This document shows positions 47,830-59,700 of a stretch of 64,000 nucleotides of DNA, piece by piece. A program made the position numbers and the translations under genes. Location of the stretch: assembly GCF_000247695.1 (NCBI RefSeq), contig NW_004624783.1, positions 7,284,146 to 7,348,145 on the forward strand. Direction: 5' to 3'. How positions within the stretch are numbered: the stretch's first letter is position 1; each line of letters begins with the position of its first letter. Origin of the DNA: Heterocephalus glaber. Its lineage: Eukaryota > Chordata > Mammalia > Rodentia > Bathyergidae. Below the pieces are notes generated by a model that did not search any database, was not told the origin of the DNA, and saw only the letters and a list, made by a program, of their open reading frames with translations.

Positions 47830-50280
47830 CCTTCTGAATTGAGCGCTGCTAGACGCTGAGACCCCCCAACGAAGAAGGTCGGAGTCAGGGTGTGTATGCA
47901 TTACATAACGACGACACAGTTAACAGTTAATACATATTTTTAAAATTACTAAAGGAATGAACAAGTTACTGATGATACTGTCTCGAGAGGTAGAGTCATG
48001 GGAATAGGCGAGTACAAAATTCTGTTAGTTGCTAAACTGAGAAGTACATGGAAGCACACATCCCTGGTAACTAACCCCAGGAGAGGGAGTTCTTGAAGAA
48101 CACTTCCCCAAGGAGGTAGCATCACCTGAGCTGAGACTTGAAGGACCAGCAAAGTGAAGGGAATAGAAATGAGGGCAGGAGGGTGTTCTAGACAAGAGGA
48201 ACAGCATATCCAAAGGCTTGGCAACTAGAGAGTCTAAGAGTATTCAAGAAAAACAGTCTGGGCGTTTTCCTGAAAAAAGGATTTTAAGCAAAAGGCTGAT
48301 ATGGCCAGGTTTATACTTTAGAGCTATCATTGGAACTGTATGTGGACAGAGGAAATACTGAAGGAGAAACCAAACTGGAAAGTCATTGTGGTAATGAGAA
48401 TGTGAAGAAATAGATGAAGCCAAGAGATATTTAGAGCAATAGTGGACAAAACTGATTTTTGGATTGGGTTTGGGGATTGAGATGTCCTGATCTATAGACA
48501 CATTAACCCACAGTGGGAGGACACAAAGACAGTTGGGAAGATCTCACTCCAGGGGCTGGGGGCAAGGGACAGAGAGTGAGGTGGCTATGAAGGTGTGTGT
48601 AGGAGTACCTGGTCTGGCAGCTGGCACAGAGCTGGCCCTCAGTGACCACAACAGAACAAATCTGCCCTTAATGGGTTTGTCAGATAAAGGACCTGGGATA
48701 CCATCAGGTTCATCACTACTACAATCAGACATCATTTATCAAATGTGACCCCAGTTAGGAGCTGAAGAGATAAGATTAATGAAATCTGATTTATGTCCTC
48801 AAAGGCTCCCTGCAGGACTAGGGGGAAGGTGAGAAATACCAGAGGGAGAGGACAGGCATATAGTAAAAGGAAGCTCTAAAAATGTCCTGAGGGGCACATC
48901 AAGGGTGAAGAAGGGGCTAGTACCTCCTCCCAGATGCAGGAAAGGAAAGAAGAAACTTAAGAGAGGTGTGAGGAGCAGACAGGCCACAGAGTGAAAAAGA
49001 GAGGAGGAGGGTGGTTCGGAGCTGGAGGCAGAGGTTTGGGGTCTTTTCTGGCAGTCCCGCTACTAAAGGCCTGAAAACTGGTCTGTTGCAGGATCCATTG
49101 AGAGAAACCTGTCTGCTCTGCTCTATGTCTGTTCATTCACATGTTCTTTCAGACTCTTATTAGATCTCTCAGGCCCAGGGAGCTGGTGCACAAGGCCATG
49201 GTGGATACCTGGTCAGGGATCAGGGTAGTAAATACAACCAGAGTTGTGCCTAAGGGCACAGTCCGGGAACATTTCCTGTGGTCCAGAAAGACAAAGGTGG
49301 AGCGGCAACTGTGTTTCCAACTAGAGGCCCAGACTGCAGCAAACATGCCTGGGAAAGGAGAGGCCATGAAAGGCGCTGGAGGAAGGTGCAATGAGGAGTG
49401 GGCACACTGCCCCACTCAGGTGGTAGGGAGCTGGTGCCTGAACCTGGGGGATCTCAGAGGGCTCCTAAGAAAGAGTAAACTTTTTTTTTTTTTTTTTTTT
49501 TGAGACAGGGTCTTGCTATGTAGTTCAGGTTGGCCTTGCACTCTCTCTGTAGCCCAGACTGGCCTGGAATTCAAAGCAATCCTCCTGCCTCAGCCTCCCA
49601 AGTGCTAGGCTTATAGGCATGTGCCACTAGGCCTGGCAAGAGTAGGCTATTTAGCCTGAACTAGGAGGGAGCCACAAAGGAATGTAAACCAAAGAAGGGC
49701 ATACTGCCTTTAGTGGGACCCTCTCTAGCTACAGCATGGACTGTGGAATGGAGGGAGCTGGCCAGGACCTGAAGAATGGTTCAGTTGGTGCAGGAGTCTA
49801 GGAGGGCCCTGAGTGAGGTCAGGGCTAGAGGTGAGGCTGCAGCAGGTTTGACCCAGGACCTGGAATGAAGGTCCCGATTGCCTGCTGCCTGGTTGAAGAC
49901 CGTCCCTATTTGAGTCTGTGCTCACTGTCTTACATTCCTAATTTGAAGAGCATTACCCAGGTCAGGCTGAACTGAAACTGGCCTTCTGGAAGTCCTGGGA
50001 CAGGCAGCCTTCCAGGACATTAGTGTCCACTTCCCTCTACCACCTACCAGCTTTCAGCCAGCTGAAGACCCAGCCCCCACCCCCATCCCCACCCCAGTCT
50101 CTCAACATTCTGCCAACATCCCACCCCTCACGTCTGCCCCCGGCCCTCCCCTCAGCCTGGGCCAGCCCTCCAAGGGACGCCCGCTGGCCTCTGCCTCTCC
50201 AGGGCTGATTTGGAGCCAGCAGGACAGGAGGTGGCCAGCCACAGAGAGCACACCCACAAAAAACTGCCAAGCCGCTGCGA
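47830..50280. other. Intergenic region between ATP6V1F and FLNC
   Basis: No coding exon, RNA gene or conserved element that I recognise. It contains one B1 SINE (49482-49638) and otherwise unique AT-rich and mixed sequence. Confidence 0.6.
49482..49638 (-). mobile_element. B1 SINE, antisense
   Basis: Long T run, gagacagggtcttgctatgt to caagtgctaggcttatagg. Confidence 0.8.
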
Positions 50281-50289
50281 CAGCCGCAC

Positions 50290-50995
50290 TTTATTTGGAG
50301 TTTTCCACCTAAGCGGCTCCCAGTTGAGCTGCATGACATGTGCAAAAGACCCCCCAGAAAGCTGGGCCTCGCAGTGTGTATAAAAGGCCCCCCCATGGGG
50401 CAGAGCTGTGCAACCGTAAAAAAAAGAGAGAGAGAAATCAGTTTCCCAGGAGCCTGGTTTGAGTGGGGTACATAGGGTTTGGGGCAGTTCACATGCTGCT
50501 TGTTCCAGGTCCGTTTTCTTCGCCAATTGTGCTTTCTTTTCCAAGTCTTCAACACTCCAGGGTGGTAGCCACCAGAGAGGCCAGATGCAGTCTTCAGGCA
50601 GGATGGCCTGGCTGGCAAGGGTGGTTTGAGGGTAACCTCTCTCACACACAGACACCCACAGCACAACGCTTCCCCACTGGCCATGGCTCCACCAGGAAAC
50701 TCAGGGCTCCCCCAACCCCGTGCTGCCCTGTGTCACACACAGCCTCTGCCTCTGAGCCTGGCCCCAGTCTCCCCTCATGGCGCATTCAAGGGAGGACACT
50801 GCCCTGAGACAGATAAAGCCTCTGCCCCAGGGGCACAGTGGGATGGGAGGCTGTGCCATTCAAGTCACACCCAAGGCAGGTGTTTGTAGTGTTGGCTCTG
50901 TGCGCGTGAATCTGAGTGTGGCACACTGGTGTGTGGACGGGTGTGAGGGTTTGGCTGGAGGTGGGGGCTGAGGCGGGGGGAGGCACTTCCGGCAT
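50290..50995 (-). other. FLNC: FLNC 3' UTR with AATAAA signal
   Basis: The minus strand below the stop has no long frame and reaches AATAAA at 50290-50295. This gives a 3' UTR of about 700 bases. Confidence 0.7.
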
Positions 50996-53762
50996 TCAAG
51001 GCACATTCACTTTGAAGGGGCTTCCAGGGACGCTTTCATCACCCCACTTGACAATGAGGATGTAGTCCCCCTTCTCCTTGACGGTGTAGGTGACGTTGTA
51101 CACCCGGTTCCCCACGTGCTTCACATACACCTCCTCACAGGGGGTCTTGGGCCCGTGCACACCCACCATCATCATGTTGGTGCCTGGAGGGGAGGCGGAG
51201 GGACAGGCTCACACCAGGGCCCCCGGTGCTCTTCATCCGCTCCCCACCTCCTTTCCCACTCCCACCCCACACTCCTGTCCCCTCGGGCCTGCCTGCTTTG
51301 CTGCAGTCCACGGTAAAGGAGTTCTTCTGACCCACAAAGGCCTGGGACAGCCCAGGGCCCCGTGTCACCACCTTGCTGGCATCCGAGGAGAACTTGGGGA
51401 TGGAACTGTAGCTGGAGCCACGGCTTGAGGATGACTTGGTCACAGTCTCCACCAGAACCGTGGATGTTTCATGAAGGCTGTGGCCTCCAGACAGCCGGGG
51501 ACCTGCGGGACGGAGTGGGTAGCCATGAACCCCGTCAGAGGGGATCCTGCCCTTCCTAGGACGGGGGCCTGGGCCAGCATTGACAACTCTGTGACACTCA
51601 GGGTTCCAGGCCACACTGCACTGCGTTTCCCCACGTCCTGTTCTGAGAAGCCCATTTCAAACAAGTGTCCAGACTACCAGCTCCAATTCCCACTTATCCC
51701 CAGGTCTTGGCCCCTGAGGACTCTGTCCCTCATCCTTCTAGGCTTTGTCTGGGAACTCAAGCTAACTTACAGGGTTAAAGTCTTGCTTTAAAAAGGAACG
51801 TGATATATAGCTAACAAGGTCCTTAAAATAGCTTGAAAAAGCGAAGCTTGCCAAATATTTATCTTCTTCGAAGCAAGAAATAAGGGGGGGGGCAGGAATT
51901 TACTCAGTGGTGCCACCCCTGCTTGGAAGCGCAAGGTCCTGAGTTCAATTCCTGGTACCACACAAAAAAAGGAAACCTGGAAGAAGAATGTTAAACAAAT
52001 GCTTGGGGAGCTGCTACAGATGGTCAAGAATAAAGAAGAGTTGGAGTTTTTTAAATGACCGTGCCTGACTCCACACAATGGAATGATACAGAAATCCAGG
52101 CCCACCCCCACCTCCTTCGTGGTAACTTGGCCACGATGTCTAGGGGACGACTAGGGCCAGATATGAACAGCCACTGGAGCTGTTCAGGCTGGGCTGGGCT
52201 ACAGAGCTCCCCGACCTGGGACACTCACCTGTGACCTTGGCTTTGAAGGGGCTGCCCACGATGTGCTGGGGGCCACCATACTTGATGGCGATGAGGTAGT
52301 TGCCAGGGGCCATGGGAGTGTAAGTGACCACATGGCCCTCAGGACACTCCCGACAGTCCAGCTGCACCTTGGAGGGGCCGTCAATGGTGACAGACAAGGC
52401 TCCTGAGCCCGCATTCAGGGTGTTCACGATGAACTCTGATGACACGCCTGGGGGCCAGAGGGAGCAAGGCTGTGGGCAGGAAGGGATGAGGCCCAGAGCG
52501 AGGCTGGGCCCCAGGCCCTGGCAGCAGGGAGGACTCAGGGCTTAGTGAGCGTTACCCCTGCCTCTAGGACAAGGCAGTACCAAAAAGCACTTAAGAACCC
52601 CAAAGCCCACCACTGCACCCCAGCTCAGGCACTTACCAGTGGTGCCTCCCTCAAGCCCAGGACCGTAGGCTGACACCAAGCCTGGGTCCCCAGCCTGGCT
52701 CTGTTCTCCTACACGGATCTTGAATGGGCTTCCAGGGATGTGGGCGCCATTGAACTTGACATCGATAGAGTGGACACCATTCTCATGGGGGATGAATCGG
52801 ATGGTATGTTTGTCTGTGGGGCAGAGGGTTGGTGGGTAAACATCCCTCCTTCCTAGGAGGTCCTGTCTGGCAAGGGGTGGCAGGGGCAAGGCCAGCTCAC
52901 CACTGTCCAGCTCCGAGACGTAGCACTCCTCCACTGCCCCTGAGGGTGTATGGACCCTAGCATCGATCACGCCCCGTGCACCATTCAGCTGCACCGCAAA
53001 GGATGCTGGCTGGTTCACCTTGAGACCCGTCTCCTGCAAAGGCCGCAGAAGATGCTTAGACTCCTGGGAGGCTAAAGGTGGACTCTCTTCCCCAAGTGCC
53101 CCACCCTTGGGGTGTCCAGAGAGGGGACCTGTGCCGCCTGGCCTTTCCAAAGTCACTGCTAAGTCCCTGGCCTTATGGGGGCGTGCCATCCTAGACTCTT
53201 GCTTATCTTTCAGGTAGCAGAGGGGCCCACGCCCGGCACACACCTGGAGGCTGGTGACCGTGAGACGGCGAGCATCATCCGAGAGGGAGGCCACGGGTAC
53301 CACGAAGGGGCTGTCTGGGATGTGCTCATCATTGAACTTGATGGAGACCTCATAGTCACCTGGGAAGGGAAGGGCAGCCGGTCAGCAAGGGCCTAGGTGG
53401 GGATGGTGGGGCTGACTCCCACACTCCCAGCCTCATCCCAGGACAAGTTCCTTGGGTCAGGGCTCGGCTCTGAGGACAGACAAGTACTCCCAGGGGAGGG
53501 TGGAGGAGATGGGAGAGAGAGAGCAGAGCCGGTGAGGTGAGTCCTGCAGCCCCAGGCATCTTCAGCCTGGTCAGTGAGCAGAATACAGTCTAGAAGGTCA
53601 GGCTGGCCCAGTGTAGACAATTACCTGGCTCCTGGACAACATAGGAGACACCACAGGAGCCATCTTTGCGGTCCTCAAATGCAATCTCCGCCTTGCTGGG
53701 GCCCTCCACAGCAATGGACAGGCCCCCAGCACCAGCTTCTCGGGTCCAGATGCTAAACTCGG
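50996..53762 (-). CDS. FLNC: FLNC exons 42-48: Ig21-24, hinge 2, dimerisation end
   Basis: Exons 53625-53762, 53244-53359, 52901-53033, 52637-52813, 52229-52447, 51293-51502 and 50996-51183. Exon 47 carries hinge 2 ([20 protein letters not shown] and a Ser-rich run) and starts Ig24 ([20 protein letters not shown]). Exon 48 carries the rest of the dimerisation repeat and ends GSPFKVNVP then TGA at 50996-50998. Exon 47 is the only FLNC exon here whose donor is not GT: it ends aaagcag followed by gcaggc, a GC-type donor. Confidence 0.94.
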
Positions 53763-56700
53763 CTGGATTCAGGGAAGGGGGCAGGGGTGGCATTTGAGTA
53801 CCTCTGCCCCTCATGCTGGCTTCCCAGGCCCCAACCTCCCTCCTGGCCCCTTGCCCCTCACCTGGCACTCCTGCCACGCCTTGCTCTAGCCCTGTACCTC
53901 CAGCATGCACCTTGTGGGCACCACCTTCACCCAGTGGCCCCACAGTGAACTGGAAGGGGCTGCCAGGCACATGCTGGCCACGGTACTTGACAGTGACCGT
54001 ATGGGGCCCCATCTCCTGGGGCACGAAGCGCACACTGTAGGCACTGTCCTCCCCCTCAACGATCTCTGCTGCCTCTGTCTTGCCGGATGGACTGGTCACC
54101 TGTGCGGTCATGTCCTGAGAGCTGGCCTCCCCTGCAGGGTTGGGAAATGTCAGGGCCAACAAGGGCTGTTTCTGCCCCTGACCCCCAGTGAAACCCTGTC
54201 CTGTGCTCAGACCAGCCCAGGCTGTGTGGGCCAAGTCTCACCCTCTCATCCTGTCTTGGGGGATAGAAGGCCCAGCCTCCCAGCAAGGACCCCAGCCCAG
54301 CCCTCCGCTCTCTGCTCACCTTCCTGCTGCCGGGTGATGCTGCCAAAGGACCCCAAGCGTTCTCGGCCCAGGAAGTCTCCAAAAACAGCAGGGAAGGGGT
54401 CCCCGCCGACCTGGGTGGACTCCTCCACCCGCACCTCACGCTTGGTCTCCCCGCCCCGCGTCTTGCTGATCTCCGTCCGCTCTGTGCGGGTGTAGGTATG
54501 GCTGCTGCGTGTGAAGGTGCGAGTCAGGCGCTCCTGGGCAGATACCATCTGGAACCAGTTCCCTGTGGGATGCAGGGAGGCAGGGTGAGCAGTGAGTAAG
54601 GGGCATTGAGGCCATGGGCCAAGCTAGCCTCTCTTGCTGCCCTCCACCACAGCTCTTCCCCACTGTACCTGGGATCTTGAGGTTGAGGTCACAGGTGCTG
54701 CCAATGGTGGCAATGGAAGGTGCCTGTCTCCGCCGGGTGATGCTTTCCTTCATGCGGCCCTCGCCAGTCACCTTCACAGTGAAGGGGCTTCCTGTGGAGT
54801 GGAAGGGGAGATCAGGCGCACACACTGCCTTCCACCCAGCCCCTTGGTCTGTCCCCACTTGGCCTGCACCCAGAGCTTACCAGGCACGTGCTTGTCGGCA
54901 AACTTTATGTTGATGATGTAGGTGCCGGGCTCAGTGGGGCAGTAGGTGACTTTGCATGTGCCATCCTCCATGTCCTCGCAGTTGATGTCCACCTTGCTAG
55001 GGCCTTCAATGCTCAGCCCCAGGCCCCCATAACCTGGGGAGGGGGAAGAGACGTGTTTCCCTCGGCCCTGTGCCATCCACACCACAATGCTCTCCCTGCC
55101 TCAAGCTGCAGGTCCTGCCCAGAATGGGCACGGAATGCATGTAGTAACCACTAAGCAAAATGGTGTGGAGGCAGGCAGAGGGCTGAGTGGGGGACTGTCC
55201 CCAAGGGCAGTGGGCTTTCTCTTAAAAGAGGGAACTCACAGGATGTTCACTTTCCCTGAATGGACCCAGGCTGTGAAGCCCAACAGAGATGGGCCAGGAA
55301 GTCCAGGGAAGAGGGTATGGCACAGTGGGTTCAGGGTGGGAAAGAAAGACAAGCACCCACCCAAGGGGGCAGTCGGAAGGGTGGACCCAGGGGCAAGGAG
55401 TACCTGCATTACGTGTGTCCACGATGAACTCTGCCACCTGGAAAGTGTGCCCCTCGGAGAGACCCTTGCCCCAGACTCGGACCTTGCTGGCGTCCCCAAT
55501 CTCAGATGGCCCCACCAGGATCTTGAAGGGGCTGTTGGTGACGTGCTTGCCGCCCTTACGCACACTCACCACATGCTCCCCAACCTCCTTGGGGGTGAAG
55601 GAGATCCCTGTGGAGAGGGGGTATTAGGCAGAGCACCCCTTGGGACCCCCTCTGCCCACCCCCATGCCCCTGGAGTCCCAAGCTCACCAATGTGCCGGTT
55701 GGGTAGGCGCTTCAGCAGGCAGGGCTCCTCGATGCCCGAGGGTGCTCGGATGCTGGCAGTGAGCAGGCTCAGGTCGCTTTCTGTGATCTTCAGCGACACG
55801 TCCGTGGAAGTGCCCACGTTCAGCTGTGAGGTCCTCATTGAATCATCACCTGGGGAGGAGTTGGGGCACTGAGCCGTTGTGACTCATCAGGCTCTGCACT
55901 CTTGGGGCTCAGGAACCCCCAGGACAGACCCTGCTGGACTCAACAAGAGTCACAGGCTGCTCCCAGGCACAAAGGCTCAGGCCTGCAAGAGCTGGATCTG
56001 TTTCACATTAGCTGGCAGCAACCACAGAAGGGCCTAGCACCCCAATTCCTCCACGGCTGCCTCAGTCCTTTGAGGGCTGAATCCCTAAATGGACCGCCGT
56101 GTATCTGTCTGTGAAACGGTGGAAATGAGACATGGGACCGACCACCAGACCACTTACTTGCTGTGTGGCTCTGGTCAAAGTGCTTAGCCTCTGTGGGATG
56201 GGTTTTCTCATCTATTCAGAAGACTGCCAATACCCTGGCTATGCAAGAGTAACTTCAGAAACGAAATGAGATCGTGCCTTTAAAGCATGGGGCTGTGAGG
56301 CTGGATGGTCTTCCCTGCTGTGGAGAAATGTTCTTCAAGTTTATCCAAAAATTCCCTCCTCCACTTCCAGGGGGCTTCTGCACAAAAGCCCTGAGCGAAC
56401 TGCATATACATCGCGTGCTGTGTGTGCGTGCATCTGTGTGTTTGTGCCATGGGCTATGTGTCCGGCTGTCCACCCACCTGTGATCTTGGCTGTGAAGGGG
56501 CTCCCTGGGATGTGCTTGTCATCAAAGCGCACGATGATGCTGTAGTCTCCGGGGGCTGTGGGCAGGTAGGACACAGTGCAGGTGCCGTCCTTATTGTCCT
56601 TGCAGGTGATCTCTGCCTTGGATGGGCCCTCCACAGCCAGGGACAGACCCCCTGTAGGTGGAGATGAGGCTGAGCTCAGAGGTCCTGCTCTTGCCTGTGT

Positions 56701-59700
56701 ATCTTGCTGGTCCCCATCCCTCCCTCCCCGAGGCTCTCCTCACCTTCCCCAGCATCCTTGGTGACGATAGTAAAGGTGGCTGGCTTGTTGACCATCCCAT
56801 GGCTCAGGCCTGGCCCATAGGCACTGACGTGGCGGCTGTTGATGGCGTCCACATAGAACTGCAGGGGGCTCCCTGAGGGGACAGGGAGGGACCCGGGTCA
56901 GCGCAGGAACAAGGGCTACCTATGCCTAACTTGAGCCCCCAAACCTTCCAGCAGCCTCCTTGCTGGGCCCTGCATCTCTGCCATGGGGACCTGGCTTGTG
57001 GAGGTGTCACCCACCGGGACATGATTCCCTAGAGTCCCAAATGGAGTCTGCACACAGCAGGTGCTTGACTACTCAAGGAGGGAAGGCAGGGCTGACTCTG
57101 GGCCACCCCAACCCACTCACCAGGGATGTGGTTGCCGTCGTATTTGATCCCCATCTGGTGCAGGCCCTTCTCGGTGGGTGCATACCTCACCATGATGGTG
57201 CCATCCTTGTTGTCGGTGATGCTGGGCCGAGCGGTTTTCCCAGAAGGCATCCTCACCTCCCCTGCAGGGCAGATGAAGTTACATGGGGGGTCCCGGTTTC
57301 TCCCACCCTAATCCCCCGCTGCTCCAAGCCATGCTCCTGTGGCTGTGCTTCCACCCTAGAGGCCAGATACTGGGACACAGGCTAGAGCAGCAGGGTGAAC
57401 CCTGAACTGGGAGACAGGTGGCTTAAGCCTGAGTTTTAGCTCTACCCAACTTGCTTTGTGACCTGGAGCAGTTTGTTCCCCCTCTCTGGGCCCCAGTTTA
57501 CAACTCTAAGAGGCTAGGTTTCATACCGGAGGCCCCAGGCCGTACCTGTGAGCTCCCCTTTCTGCATGGTGAAGGGGATGACCAGGTTGAAGGGCCTCAG
57601 CATGGACTCCAATGGCTCCACCGGCACCACGGGCTCCTCTGTGGCCTGTGGCAGGTGAGAAGAAACAGTCTTTGGCTTCAGGGGGCCTTGGAGTGTGGCC
57701 TGCCTCAGGACTGAAGTTGGGCAGAGCAAGGAGAGAACAAGATGGTCAGTGGTGAAACCCGAGTGGCCGAGAGGTGCGCCAGCTGCAAGAGATGCGGTGC
57801 TGTGCCTGCTTGGGACTCCCTCTGCTCAGCCTATTGCCCGCCTGCTTTCCAAGAGGCCCCTAAACTGCGCCCCAGCTTTGGCTGCAGAAGAACAGAAGGA
57901 AGAACTGGAGGAAGGGGAGGAGGAGAGGGGGGCGAGGTCCACCGCGGTAGGCACAGTACCCAGTGTGTGGGGCGGGGGCCAGGCCGGGGAGGGGTGTAGG
58001 GCTGGCACAGCAGCAGCGCTTCAGAGGGCTCCTCCACGTGGGGCAAGGGGTCACACGCCTGAGGAGGCAAGGCACGGGGGCACAGGATGTGACTCAGAGA
58101 ACGGCTGGGGGAACCCAGGTCCTGGGTGGTTATCTCAGGTGCTCCGCCCTCATTCTCCTGCACGGCCCCCTTTGTGGAGACAGCTGGGGACAGTGGCCTG
58201 AGGCAGAGGGGAGCACTGCGTTTCTACAGTTCTGACCTCACCCAGGCCAAAAGCAGAGCTGTGCTCACCTCCCGCTTTGGGAGGCTTCAGGACCCTAAGG
58301 TTCCCAGAGGTGAGGACAGGTTCTGGGATCTCTTGCTGCTGCTCAGAGTGTGGGTCTCCTCCCCGCTCCCCACCAGCCACTGTCTGTTGCTGGCAGGACT
58401 GTAAGCTTACCAGAACGTGGAAGGGGCTGTTGGGGATGTGCTCGCCCCCAAACCGGATGGTGATGACGTACTTGCCCGGCTCAGGTGCGGTGTAGTAAAT
58501 GTCAAAAGTACCATCATGGTTCTCAACTACGTCCACGTCAAGCTCTGCCCCATCTGGTGTGGACACCGTGCAGGTCACCTTCCCCTTGCCTGCTGCCTTG
58601 GCATCCACTGTGATCACAGTCTCCTCTCCGATCTGGATTCGGGGGCCCAGGCAGGCACCTGGCACATGGAAAAGCCAGGTCAGGGGCTGTGGGGGCTGTG
58701 TCCAGTCCTCCTCCTGCTCAGCTGTCCCCCAAGCCTCGAGCCCACAGAAAAAGAGGAGAAGAGGAAGACACTCACCCAGGCCATGGCCTCCAATGGACAC
58801 TAGAAACAGAGAAGAGTGTTAGGCCCTGCAGCACTCAGGACGGGTCTGGGGTGGGAAGGGGGTTGGAGGGGGACAGGGCCCCTGCCAGCCATCCTTGAGG
58901 GGCTGGGCAGCGGGTATGGACATGCTCTGAGGCTGGATGGTGAGAGAGGCAGGGGTGTGGAGTGGGTGCCCACCTGTGACAAGGCACTTGCTGGCATCCC
59001 CAGTGGGCAGGGCATGGATGCGGAAAGGTGAGTAAGGGATCTCGTCGCCCCCATACTTGATGGTGATGGTGTATCGGCCACTCATGTCTGGTAGGTAGGA
59101 CACAGTGTATGTGCCATCCCCGTTGTCTCGGATATTGGCCTTCTTGGGCTTACCCTCAGGGTCCTAGGGGAGAAGCAGAGGTCAAGGCCTGCCTGTGCCC
59201 AGGGCCTTACCGGAAGTAGGTGTGTAGGACTCACCAGGATCTGGACAGTGAGCAGCCCCTCCCCAGCATCCCGGGCATCAATGGTGAACTCCACTGGCAG
59301 GCTGGCAGGGATGCCAGAAGCGTTGAGGCCGGGGCCGCTGGCCCGCACCTTGCTGGCATCATGGGCTGGAAGCACTTTAATCTTGAAAGGGCTTAGGGAC
59401 AGAAAGGATGGACAATTGGCTGAGGGCTGGGGCAGGGGTGGGGCGGTCCATTTCATCTTGGCGAGAAGGATCCTTGTGGGGAAGAGGAGCCCATTTCCAA
59501 ACCCCTTTGACACAGCCTGAGCATTTCTCTGCCATTCCCCCCAAGAAGCTGGGGTAATTGTTTAAAGAGAAGGACCAGAGGTTTCCTCCCCAGGAGGCTT
59601 TCTCTCATTAGCCCTTGCTAATTTTGGTGTCAAGTCTCTGGGGTGTGCTACCTCCAGGCAGAGAACTCTAGGGAAGGCAGGATGGAGCCGCCAACAGGAT

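Noticed and set aside
50037..50684. 215-codon minus-strand frame in the FLNC 3' UTR
   Set aside because: Lies after the FLNC stop, crosses the poly(A) signal and resembles no protein I know.
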